Shown here: positions 15,260-21,776 of the stretch, in pieces
Layout of the letters: the number at the start of each line of letters is the position of its first letter
Numbering within the stretch: position 1 is the first letter of the stretch
Origin: UBA1172 sp002457135
GTDB lineage: Bacteria; Pseudomonadota; Alphaproteobacteria; Puniceispirillales; UBA1172
Direction of reading: 5' to 3'
DNA: 21,776 nt
Assembly: GCA_965660935.1 (NCBI GenBank)
Contig: CBFIBR010000028.1
Location: forward strand, 1-21,776
Notes under the pieces: model-generated
Seen by the model: only the letters and a program-made list of their open reading frames with translations
Told to the model about the DNA's origin: nothing
The model's database searches: none
Program-made: the position numbers and the translations under genes

Positions 15260-15373
15260 TTGCCAGAGATAAAGCGTATCAATTTAAACCTTGGCCTCAA
15301 TACTTGCTTGCACTGATTATTAATTAGATCGGATCAGCACACTCGCCAGTGATTGTTTCCGCCTAGAATGATC

Positions 15374-15451
15374 CGGGGTGTTTCAGCCAGGCAACAAGCT
15401 GGCCTTGAGTATCAGCAAGAGAGTGACTAGGCTGATAAAAAATCCACCCCG
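15374..15451 (+). ncRNA. Possible three-stem structured leader upstream of the DUF1330 gene
   Basis: Three nested stems fit one fold: outer CGGGGTG (15374-15380) with CACCCCG (15445-15451); inner GCCAG (15386-15390) with CTGGC (15399-15403), loop 8; inner TATCAGC (15410-15416) with GCTGATA (15431-15437), loop 14. The outer stem closes a three-way junction and ends six bases before the GAGG ribosome site of the next gene. It matches no riboswitch class I know. Stems this short can arise by chance, so this is a candidate only. Confidence 0.3.
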
Positions 15452-15469
15452 TTGAATGAGGCCCCTATC

Positions 15470-15760
15470 ATGAGCAAGATCATCCAGGTTGTTATCTACA
15501 AAAGCATCACCGATGAAAACAAACTCCAGCAATACGCAGCCATCGCCGGGCCTGCGGTGAAAGAAGCCGGTGGCCGTTTTCTGGCAAGAGGGGTACCGGT
15601 GGCCGTCAAGGAAGAAGGCGAAGCCACCCGCACCGTGGTGGTCGAATGGGACAGCATGGAAGCCGCCGAAGCCGGTTACAACAGTGACGGTTATCAGGCC
15701 GCCATTGCCGCGCTGGATGGCGGGGCCGTGCGTGAGTTCCGCTATATTGAGGCCGTCTAG
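15470..15760 (+). CDS. DUF1330 family protein
   Basis: A 96-residue protein with the DUF1330 pattern: a first strand IIQVVIYKSITDENKLQQYA, the glycine motif GGRFLARGVPVAV, then TRTVVVEWDSMEAAEAGYNS and a final strand FRYIEAV. The family folds as a dimeric alpha/beta barrel; its function is not established. The ATG at 15470 has TGAGG eight bases before; an in-frame ATG 18 bases upstream lacks a site. It stands alone, with a possible structured leader ahead and the XRE regulator gene 151 bases later. After its stop, CCACCG (15788-15793) and CGGTGG (15809-15814) could pair, a weak terminator candidate. Confidence 0.87.
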   Translation: MSKIIQVVIYKSITDENKLQQYAAIAGPAVKEAGGRFLARGVPVAVKEEGEATRTVVVEWDSMEAAEAGYNSDGYQAAIAALDGGAVREFRYIEAV

Positions 15761-15911
15761 CCGCTGATCCTTTTCAAGAAGGCATGACCACCGATTGACG
15801 GCGGAATCCGGTGGCTCAGGCCCGTGTTGTGCCGCCATGACCCGCTTTGACCCTAAGGCTGAAATGTTCTATTGTCACCACTGATGCGGTTTATGGGAAG
15901 GGAGTGAAACC

Positions 15912-16307
15912 ATGCCCAAACGCAAAGATCCTGCGAACGTTCTCTCGGATGGCATCATGGATATGACCCTTGGCGGGCGTATCTTTGCGTGTCGTGAAAA
16001 ATCCGGTCTTTCGACTGAAATGCTGGCCAGCCTGCTCGGTGTGCGTCCGGCAACGCTGAAAGCCTGGGAAAATGACCGGAGTGAGCCTCGCGTCAACAAG
16101 ATCGTGGCCCTTGCCGGTATTCTCGGGGTCAGCCCGACCTATTTTCTGGCCGAAGAAGGCTTTAAGGGCGGCAGCGTCGGTATCCCGAGGGGGCGTGCCG
16201 GAAAGCTGCTGCAGAAGCTGAAACAGGAAATGGCTGAAATCGACGAGGAGCAGAAACAGCTCACCCGCCGACTGCACAAAATCAAGCTGCTGGTGGACAG
16301 GCTCTGA
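15912..16307 (+). CDS. XRE-family helix-turn-helix regulator with C-terminal coiled coil
   Basis: A 131-residue DNA-binding protein. A lambda Cro/C1-type helix-turn-helix occupies about residues 20-77: LGGRIFACREKSGLSTEMLA, then LGVRPATLKAWENDRSEPRV, and the third part LAGILGVSPTYFLAEE. The C-terminal third, from about residue 95 (GKLLQKLKQEMAEIDEEQKQ), has heptad-like leucines and charge and is probably a coiled coil for dimerisation. AAGGGAG precedes the ATG. It is 23 bases from the convergent cytochrome c gene and has no obvious target. Its sequence gives no support for binding the TGGAATNATTCCA palindromes, which are some 10 kb away. Confidence 0.87.
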   Translation: MPKRKDPANVLSDGIMDMTLGGRIFACREKSGLSTEMLASLLGVRPATLKAWENDRSEPRVNKIVALAGILGVSPTYFLAEEGFKGGSVGIPRGRAGKLLQKLKQEMAEIDEEQKQLTRRLHKIKLLVDRL

Positions 16308-16330
16308 GCTTCATCCACCATTGCAATTCC

Positions 16331-16687
16331 CTAATTTGAGAATTTCTTCATATAGGCGATGACATCGGCGCGGTCTTTTTCTTTCTTGAGACCGGCGAAT
16401 ATCATCTTGGTTCCCTTGAGGTATTTCTTTGGCTTGGTGAGGAAGCCGTCCAGCGTTTCCTCATTCCAGACAATGCCGCTGGCCTTGATGGCTTTCGAAT
16501 ATTTCTTGTAACCTTCAACGGTACCGGCGGTGCGGCCAAAAACATTGACCAGATGCGGGCCCATCTTGTGCTTTTCCTTGGTGATGTTGTGGCAAGCCGT
16601 GCATTTCTTGAACACTTTTTCACCCGGGTCAGCCTGAACAGAACTGGCCATGATCACAATCGCGACGGCCATCAATATTGTCTTCAT
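16331..16687 (-). CDS. Periplasmic class I cytochrome c
   Basis: A soluble electron carrier of 118 residues. The signal peptide is residues 1-19 (cleavage after VQA). The heme is held at CTACH (Cys29, Cys32, His33), with Met95 in GTKMIFAGL as the probable sixth ligand. The PHLVNVFGRTAG and YSKAIKASGIVW stretches are typical of the cytochrome c2/mitochondrial c type. The mature protein is short and very rich in lysine, so strongly basic, as is common for carriers that dock on an acidic partner. GAGGGG precedes the start. It is divergent from the ccm operon, whose products would attach its heme. The partner oxidase or dehydrogenase is not in the window. Confidence 0.93.
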   Translation of the reverse strand: MKTILMAVAIVIMASSVQADPGEKVFKKCTACHNITKEKHKMGPHLVNVFGRTAGTVEGYKKYSKAIKASGIVWNEETLDGFLTKPKKYLKGTKMIFAGLKKEKDRADVIAYMKKFSN

Positions 16688-16894
16688 GGAAATTACCCCT
16701 CAAAATACAACTCGGTATAATACTAATTTTTTACGGAAGCTGGCACGGCTTGACCATGCGGCATAGTATCCAAGGGCGGACCGGATAAAAATCATCTATA
16801 ATACTGAAAGTTTTCTGATAACCGGTCTTGGAAGCCCCCTTGAAATTCATGTATAACGCGCACAACAACAGGGAAAATGGGAAGGGTTACACGC

Positions 16895-17638
16895 ATGTTT
16901 GATTATCTTGCCAACCCGACACGGTTCCTGAAGATCGCATCCTATGCCGAACCCGTGGCGTGGGGCGTGTTTGCGCTTGCCGGCCTGACCGGGCTTGGCC
17001 TCGCCTTTATCGGCTCGCCCGCGGATTACCAGCAGGGCGAAACCGTGCGCATCATGTACATCCATGTGCCATCCGCATGGACCGCGCTGTTCGGCTACCT
17101 GATGATGGCGGTGGCTGCGTTTTTCTTTCTGGTCTGGAAGCATCCGCTGGCTGATATCGGCGCCAGGGCCATGGCCCTGCCGGGCAGTGTCCTCGCCCTC
17201 ATTACCCTGATCACCGGGTCGTTCTGGGGCAAGCCCATGTGGGGGACATGGTGGGTCTGGGATGCACGGCTGACCTCCATGCTGATCCTGTTTTTTCTCT
17301 ATATCGGGTATATCGCCCTTGCAGACGGGTTTGACCGCCGTGATCGCGGCAGTAAATCCGCCTCAATCCTGTTGCTGGTCGGTGTCATCAACCTGCCGAT
17401 CATCAAGTTTTCGGTGGAATGGTGGAACACCCTGCATCAGGGGGCCAGTGTGCTGCGCCTTGATGGACCCAGCATTGACAGCTCCATGCTGATCCCGCTT
17501 CTGCTGATGGCGCTGGCGGCGAAGGCGTGGTTTGTTGCCATCACCCTGATGCGGATGCGCGCCATGCTGACCGAACGCAGGCTTGAGACTATCGCTTCCC
17601 GGGGCGGGGAGAAGAGCATGGGGGCCGCCAATGCTTGA
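16895..17638 (+). CDS. ccmC: Cytochrome c maturation heme-handling protein CcmC
   Basis: Inner-membrane protein of 247 residues with about six spans that loads heme onto CcmE. The tryptophan-rich heme-handling motif WGKPMWGTWWVWDARLTS is at residues 111-128. The two conserved histidines that hold heme are His57 (MYIHVPSAW) and His181 (WWNTLHQGAS). I choose the ATG at 16895 because GGAAGGG lies nine bases before; one at 16877 has no site. It is the first ccm gene here; ccmA and ccmB, which usually stand before it, are absent, and the upstream gene is a divergent cytochrome c. The gap 16688-16894 holds two TATAATACT copies, either of which might be a -10 region. Confidence 0.95.
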   Translation: MFDYLANPTRFLKIASYAEPVAWGVFALAGLTGLGLAFIGSPADYQQGETVRIMYIHVPSAWTALFGYLMMAVAAFFFLVWKHPLADIGARAMALPGSVLALITLITGSFWGKPMWGTWWVWDARLTSMLILFFLYIGYIALADGFDRRDRGSKSASILLLVGVINLPIIKFSVEWWNTLHQGASVLRLDGPSIDSSMLIPLLLMALAAKAWFVAITLMRMRAMLTERRLETIASRGGEKSMGAANA

Positions 17639-17831
17639 GTTTTTTGCCATGGGGGGTTACGCCGCCTATGTCTGGCCATCTTGGCTGATCGGGGGCGCGT
17701 TGATCCTGATCGTCTCACTGGAAAGTCGCCGCCGCCTGAAATCAGCCGAACGCAAGCTGGCGCAGCTTTCAGCCCTTGATGCCGCCAGTCGAGGGGCTGG
17801 CACAGGAAGGGATAGCCAGGATGCCCGCTGA
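17631..17831 (+). CDS. ccmD: Heme exporter protein CcmD
   Basis: Small membrane protein of 66 residues that helps CcmC release holo-CcmE. The N-terminal FFAMGGYAAYVWPSW is the family signature, followed by one hydrophobic span (about residues 16-31) and a positively charged helix (ESRRRLKSAERKLAQL). The ATG at 17631 overlaps the ccmC end by 8 bases. The tail after residue 45 is longer than usual and overlaps the start of ccmE. Confidence 0.9.
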   Translation: MLEFFAMGGYAAYVWPSWLIGGALILIVSLESRRRLKSAERKLAQLSALDAASRGAGTGRDSQDAR

Positions 17832-18267
17832 GATGTCACCCAAGGCCCGCCGCGGATTGGGCATTGCCGCTGCCATCGGGGTTCTGGCGGTTGCTGCAGG
17901 CCTGGTCCTGACCGCGCTTGAGGACAGCGTGGTTTATTTCTATGGCCCGACTGACCTGATGGACAAGCCCGTTGATGCCCGCCGTATCCGTGTTGGCGGG
18001 CTGGTGGTTGAGGGCAGCGTTGATATTGACGGCACGCAAAACCGCTTTGCTGTTTCCGATGGCAAAACCGCCGTGACCATCCTTTTCAACGGGGCCTTGC
18101 CTGATTTGTTCCGTGAAGGCCAAGGGATCATCGCCGAGGGCATTTATGATGGATCAACCTTCAGTGCCGATAGCGTGCTGGCCAAGCATGATGAAACGTA
18201 TATGCCAAAAGAAGTCGCCGAAACCCTGAAGGAACAGGGTGTCTGGCAAGGTGGAGAAAATCAGTAG
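17821..18267 (+). CDS. ccmE: Heme chaperone CcmE
   Basis: Periplasmic heme chaperone of 148 residues, anchored by an N-terminal span (about residues 12-32). It takes heme covalently on His123 in AKHDETYMP, with Tyr127 as heme ligand. The OB-fold region is seen as RIRVGGLVVEGSV, AVTILFNGALPDLFREGQGI and AEGIYDGSTFSADSVLAKH. The ATG at 17821 overlaps the ccmD stop by 11 bases. A second ATG at 17833 is possible but is farther from the ribosome site. Confidence 0.95.
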   Translation: MPAEMSPKARRGLGIAAAIGVLAVAAGLVLTALEDSVVYFYGPTDLMDKPVDARRIRVGGLVVEGSVDIDGTQNRFAVSDGKTAVTILFNGALPDLFREGQGIIAEGIYDGSTFSADSVLAKHDETYMPKEVAETLKEQGVWQGGENQ

Positions 18268-20222
18268 TGACGGGGATTGCTGAAATCGGTCATTTCACGC
18301 TGGCACTGGGGCTGGGGTCGGCGATTATCATGGCCACGCTCCCGCTCTATGGCAGCGTCACCGGCAACATCGCGCTGATGCGATCAGGCCGCCTCGCCAC
18401 CTATGCCCTGACCGGTCAGGTTGCGCTGGCCTTTGCACTGCTGACGGTGTTGTTCGTGCAATCCGATTTTTCGGTCAAGCTGGTGGCAACGCATTCACAT
18501 TCGCTCAAACCCCTGATTTACAAAATCTCCGGTGTGTGGGGCAATCATGAAGGCTCGCTGCTGTTATGGGTGCTGATCCTTGCTGTGTTCTCGCTCATGG
18601 TGGCGTTGTCGCGTTCCATCGAACCTGCGCGGCAGGCCCTTGTCCTTGCTGTGCAGGGGATGATCGCGGCGGCGTTCCTGCTGTTCATGATGATCACCTC
18701 AAACCCTTTTCTGCGGCTCGATGAAATCCCGCTGGATGGCAACGGGCTGAACCCGTTGTTGCAGGACCCGGGGCTGGCCCTGCATCCGCCCATGCTCTAT
18801 TTCGGCTATGTCGGGCTTTCGGTGGCGTTCAGTTTTGCGGTGGCCGCCCTCATTGAGGGGAAAGCTGATCGCGCCTGGGCGAGGCAGGCACGGCCCTTTA
18901 TTCTGGCGGCATGGTCGGCACTGACCGCCGGGATCGCCCTCGGGTCATGGTGGGCCTATTATGAGCTGGGCTGGGGCGGATGGTGGTTCTGGGACCCGGT
19001 TGAAAACGCATCGCTGATGCCGTGGCTGGTGGCCACTGCCCTGATCCATTCGGTGATCGTGGTGGAAAAACAGGATACGTTCAAAACCTGGACCGTGCTG
19101 CTGGCGATCCTCGGTTTCGCGCTCAGCCTGCTGGGGACGTTTATTGTTCGATCCGGTCTTTTGACCTCGGTTCATTCCTTTGCCAGTGACCCGGCGCGGG
19201 GCATGGTGATACTGGCCATGCTGGCTGTCAGCATCGGGGTGCCGCTGGGGCTGTTTGCCTTGAGGGGTGATCGCCTGGCCTCAACGGACCGGTCGGCGAT
19301 GATCAGCCGTGAAACCGCGCTTATTGCCAATAACCTCTTGCTGGTGGTGGCGACCGCCACTGTCCTGATCGGGACGCTCTACCCCCTTGGGCTGGAGGCA
19401 TGGAACGGGGCGCGGATTTCAGTAGGGCCACCGTTTTATAATGCCACTTTTGCCCCGATGATGGGGTTGATGGTGGTGATCATGGCAACCGCGCCATTGC
19501 TGGCATGGGTCCGGGCTGATCTGGCCCCTGCCCTGCGCCGCATGATCCCTGCGCTGGTGCTGGTGATCGCCGGTATCATCGCCCTCATCACGCTGACCGA
19601 TACAATCAGCCCTGCTGCTGTGGCCACCATCGGGCTTGCGCTCTGGCTGCTGGGCGGGGTGGCGGCGGATATTATCATTCAGGGCGGTTTCATGAAGGCC
19701 GGGTTTGCCGGCGGCTGGCGCAGGCTCCGTGCCATGCCGATATCGCGCTGGGGGATGAATGTTGCGCACACAGGCACGGCTGTATTCATTCTGGGTGCTG
19801 CCGGGGCCAGTTTTTACGGGGTGGAGACAATCGAACGGATGATGCCGGGGGAAACGGCTGTCGCCGGCAGCCGCATCTATCGGCTGGAGCGGGTTGAGCC
19901 CGTGGCTGGCCCCAATTACCAGAGTACGGCCGCCATCCTGAGCCTGCTCAACAGGGATGGCAGCGTCGCCCATGAGATGATGAGCGAAATCCGTTTCTAC
20001 CCCGTTGCAGGTTCCACCACGACCGAGGCGGCGATCCACACCGGCCCCACCGGTGATGCCTATGCCGTTCTGGGTGAAGGTGATGCTGAACGCGGCTATA
20101 CGTTGAGGGTTTATGACAAACCGCTGGTGCCATGGATCTGGGCCGGGGCCGGGCTGATGGCACTGGGCGGATTGCTGGCCATAGGCCGTGGCCGCCGTGA
20201 GGGGGAGGAAGCGCAATCATGA
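18267..20222 (+). CDS. ccmF: Cytochrome c heme lyase subunit CcmF
   Basis: Large membrane protein of 651 residues, core of the heme ligation complex with CcmH and CcmI. The tryptophan motif GGWWFWDPVENASLMPWL lies near residues 237-254, and the HNEGSLLLW-like stretch is seen as WGNHEGSLLLWV. Multiple spans cover the whole length, with a large periplasmic domain near residues 530-620 before the last helix. It starts with GTG, sharing one base with the ccmE stop (TAGTG), with GGAG upstream. The length is typical. Confidence 0.96.
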   Translation: MTGIAEIGHFTLALGLGSAIIMATLPLYGSVTGNIALMRSGRLATYALTGQVALAFALLTVLFVQSDFSVKLVATHSHSLKPLIYKISGVWGNHEGSLLLWVLILAVFSLMVALSRSIEPARQALVLAVQGMIAAAFLLFMMITSNPFLRLDEIPLDGNGLNPLLQDPGLALHPPMLYFGYVGLSVAFSFAVAALIEGKADRAWARQARPFILAAWSALTAGIALGSWWAYYELGWGGWWFWDPVENASLMPWLVATALIHSVIVVEKQDTFKTWTVLLAILGFALSLLGTFIVRSGLLTSVHSFASDPARGMVILAMLAVSIGVPLGLFALRGDRLASTDRSAMISRETALIANNLLLVVATATVLIGTLYPLGLEAWNGARISVGPPFYNATFAPMMGLMVVIMATAPLLAWVRADLAPALRRMIPALVLVIAGIIALITLTDTISPAAVATIGLALWLLGGVAADIIIQGGFMKAGFAGGWRRLRAMPISRWGMNVAHTGTAVFILGAAGASFYGVETIERMMPGETAVAGSRIYRLERVEPVAGPNYQSTAAILSLLNRDGSVAHEMMSEIRFYPVAGSTTTEAAIHTGPTGDAYAVLGEGDAERGYTLRVYDKPLVPWIWAGAGLMALGGLLAIGRGRREGEEAQS

Positions 20223-20764
20223 AACGGCTTCTGCTCACCCTGCCCTTGCTGATTTTTGCCCTGATCGGGGCGGTATCGCTGGTGATGCTGAACCTGACAT
20301 CGTCCGGCAAGCGTGATGCCGCATCCATCGGGTTTTCCATGACCGGCAAAACCATGCCAGAGGTCACTATGCCGCGCCATGATGAGGGCGGCACCCTGTC
20401 GCTGGGGGATATGACGAGGCAGGTTTATGCCGTCAATGTCTTTGCCTCATGGTGCGCACCGTGCAGGCTGGAGGCATCATCCATCGATGAAATGGCGAGG
20501 GATATTCCGGTGATCGGGATCAATTACCGTGATGACAGCGCCGATGCCAATGCCTTCCTCAATCAGTTTGGCAACCCCTATCACGCTATCGGACGGGACG
20601 GTGATGGCAGCATCAGCATCCAGCTGGGGGTTCATGGCCTGCCTGAAACATTCATCATCGGCCGTGATGGCGTGATCGCCTATCACCATCAGGGGCCAGT
20701 GCTGGCGGGTGAGCTGAACGGCCCGATTGCCCAGGCGATCAGGACAGCAAGGGCAGACCCATGA
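20219..20764 (+). CDS. ccmG: Thiol-disulfide oxidoreductase CcmG (DsbE)
   Basis: Membrane-anchored thioredoxin-like protein of 181 residues that reduces apocytochrome cysteines or CcmH. One span lies at residues 4-26. The active site is WCAPC (Trp78-Cys82). The cis-proline loop reads GVHGLPETF, where Tyr-Gly-Ala/Thr is usual before Pro. The family's acidic and glycine features follow (GRDGVIAYHHQGP). The start overlaps the ccmF stop by ATGA, with GGGGGAGGAA upstream. Confidence 0.95.
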   Translation: MKRLLLTLPLLIFALIGAVSLVMLNLTSSGKRDAASIGFSMTGKTMPEVTMPRHDEGGTLSLGDMTRQVYAVNVFASWCAPCRLEASSIDEMARDIPVIGINYRDDSADANAFLNQFGNPYHAIGRDGDGSISIQLGVHGLPETFIIGRDGVIAYHHQGPVLAGELNGPIAQAIRTARADP

Positions 20765-21186
20765 AACCGCTCCACCTGATGGTCATGATCATGCTGGTGC
20801 TGTGGGGTTCTGTCGGGCAAGCCCCTGCCCTGCAACCCGAAGAACGGCTATCCAACCCGATCAGTGAGGAACGCGCCCGGGGGCTGTCGGCGCAGTTGCG
20901 CTGCCTCGTCTGCCAGAACCAGTCGATTGATGACAGTGATGCCCCTTTCGCCCGGGATATGCGCCGGATGATCCGCCAGCAGATCACCGAGGGTCAGACC
21001 GATGATGAAATCATCACCTTTCTGCGCCAGCGCTATGGTGATTATGTCCTGCTCAACCCGCCGTTCAGCAACACGACAGCCCTGCTGTGGATTGCGCCCT
21101 TTGCCTTTCTTGTGATCGGTGTTGCCGGAATAGCCCTGGCACGGCGGGGACGCAATCAGAATACCAGCGATAGCAAGCAATCGTGA
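20761..21186 (+). CDS. ccmH: Cytochrome c maturation protein CcmH (CycL)
   Basis: Periplasmic thiol protein of 141 residues acting in apocytochrome reduction for heme attachment. The signal region is residues 1-24, the redox motif is LRCLVCQNQS (Cys48, Cys51), and a C-terminal anchor lies at about 107-128. RYGDYVLLNPPF is also typical. It is the short form, with no fused TPR part; that function sits in the separate ccmI behind it. The start overlaps the ccmG stop by ATGA. Confidence 0.95.
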   Translation: MKPLHLMVMIMLVLWGSVGQAPALQPEERLSNPISEERARGLSAQLRCLVCQNQSIDDSDAPFARDMRRMIRQQITEGQTDDEIITFLRQRYGDYVLLNPPFSNTTALLWIAPFAFLVIGVAGIALARRGRNQNTSDSKQS

Positions 21187-21776
21187 TGGACCACGCGCTG
21201 ACCATCCTGATCATGGCCGCATTGATGCTGGCCAGTATCGGTTTGATCGGGCGTGATCTTATCAGGGGCGCAGACCCGAAAACGCGGCTGATCGGCGGCG
21301 GGGTGATGACGCTTGGCGTGGTTGCGGCGATCACCATTTACAGTGTTTACGGCGATTTTGGCCGCCCTGATGCGCCCTTGAGCGGGCGGGCCGATGAAAT
21401 TGCCGCTGCCCGCACGCTTGAGGATAATTCCCGTAGCGAGGCCGAAGAAAGGCTGGATATCGCGCGGGCTGTGGCCGCCGCCAGACCGGATGATATCGAG
21501 GCCCTGTTTGCACTGGCTGAGGCGGCGGCGCAGGCGGGTGATGCGGCAAGCGAGATTGAAACGCTGACCTCAATTCTTGAGGCCACGGGCAATCCCGCCA
21601 TCAAGGCGATGATCGCCGAGGCACTCAGCCGCCAGGCCGGGGGAATTGTCACCTCAAAGGCGCTGGACTGGATTGATGAAGCCCTCAGCGAAGACCCCGG
21701 GGACTGGAGGGCGCGTTACCTGAAAGGCCTTTATTTCAGCCAGACCGGCGATGACAGCACCGCGCTGGAATACTGG
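21186..21776 (+). CDS. ccmI: Cytochrome c biogenesis protein CcmI (CycH), cut by right edge
   Basis: Open from an ATG at 21186 to the end of the window, 197 codons with no stop. The start shares one base with the ccmH stop (TGATG). Two hydrophobic spans (about residues 5-20 and 38-54) flank a short loop, the CcmI membrane part. After GDFGRPDAPLSGR comes an alanine- and glutamate-rich helical region, LALAEAA-like repeats, and a TPR-like WRARYLKGLYFSQTGDDSTA. In the family this TPR region holds the apocytochrome C-terminus. At least one more TPR and the C-terminal domain should lie beyond the edge. Confidence 0.87.
   Translation, partial: MDHALTILIMAALMLASIGLIGRDLIRGADPKTRLIGGGVMTLGVVAAITIYSVYGDFGRPDAPLSGRADEIAAARTLEDNSRSEAEERLDIARAVAAARPDDIEALFALAEAAAQAGDAASEIETLTSILEATGNPAIKAMIAEALSRQAGGIVTSKALDWIDEALSEDPGDWRARYLKGLYFSQTGDDSTALEYW

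Noticed and set aside
15912..16307. XRE regulator as the controller of the TGGAATNATTCCA sites
   Set aside because: It is far from both sites, no copy of the core lies before it, and nothing in its sequence supports the link.
19419..20216. 265-codon minus-strand frame opposite ccmF
   Set aside because: Opposite a well-supported ccmF, with no recognisable domain and His/Gln/Pro-rich shadow composition.

Overview
The window looks like chromosomal DNA of a Gram-negative alphaproteobacterium, probably Rhodospirillales-like; the order is a guess from protein style only. The reasons are two Liv-type (HAAT family) ABC importers with Tat-like or Tat substrate-binding proteins, a System I cytochrome c maturation (ccm) operon, a periplasmic class I cytochrome c, and GC-rich genes separated by AT-rich intergenic DNA with clear Shine-Dalgarno sites. 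I see no tRNA, rRNA, insertion sequence, prophage or CRISPR array.

Region 1 (77-4858, minus strand) is a complete Liv-type transporter transcribed leftwards: substrate-binding protein, a hairpin that probably attenuates readthrough, then livH, livM, livG and livF. Divergent from it (5068-6279, plus strand) is an M20-family Zn amidase of the hydantoinase/carbamoylase group. The divergent promoter region carries a perfect inverted repeat at 4957-4977.

Region 2 (6541-13955, plus strand) starts with an ExaC/AldB-type aldehyde dehydrogenase and a DUF779 protein. A second complete Liv-type transporter follows: Tat substrate-binding protein, strong terminator, livH, livM, livG, livF. Upstream of the aldehyde dehydrogenase is a second inverted repeat (6334-6350) with the same 13-bp core, TGGAATNATTCCA, as the repeat between transporter 1 and the amidase. 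My reading is that one regulator, not encoded here, controls uptake and breakdown of one or more amide/ureido or amine compounds whose degradation yields an aldehyde. The substrate cannot be read from the sequence.

Region 3 (14210-16687) is a set of small single genes: a cold shock protein, two small membrane proteins of unknown function on the minus strand, a DUF1330 protein preceded by a possible structured leader, an XRE-type regulator, and a small class I cytochrome c on the minus strand.

Region 4 (16895-21776, plus strand) is a tight operon ccmC-ccmD-ccmE-ccmF-ccmG-ccmH-ccmI with overlapping start and stop codons; ccmI runs off the right edge. It attaches heme to periplasmic c-type cytochromes, such as the one encoded divergently beside it. 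ccmA and ccmB are not in the window.

No wholly new system such as a defence island or a biosynthetic cluster is evident. The most interesting signals are the shared operator linking the amidase and aldehyde dehydrogenase loci, the possible RNA structure before the DUF1330 gene, and the unidentified small membrane pair.
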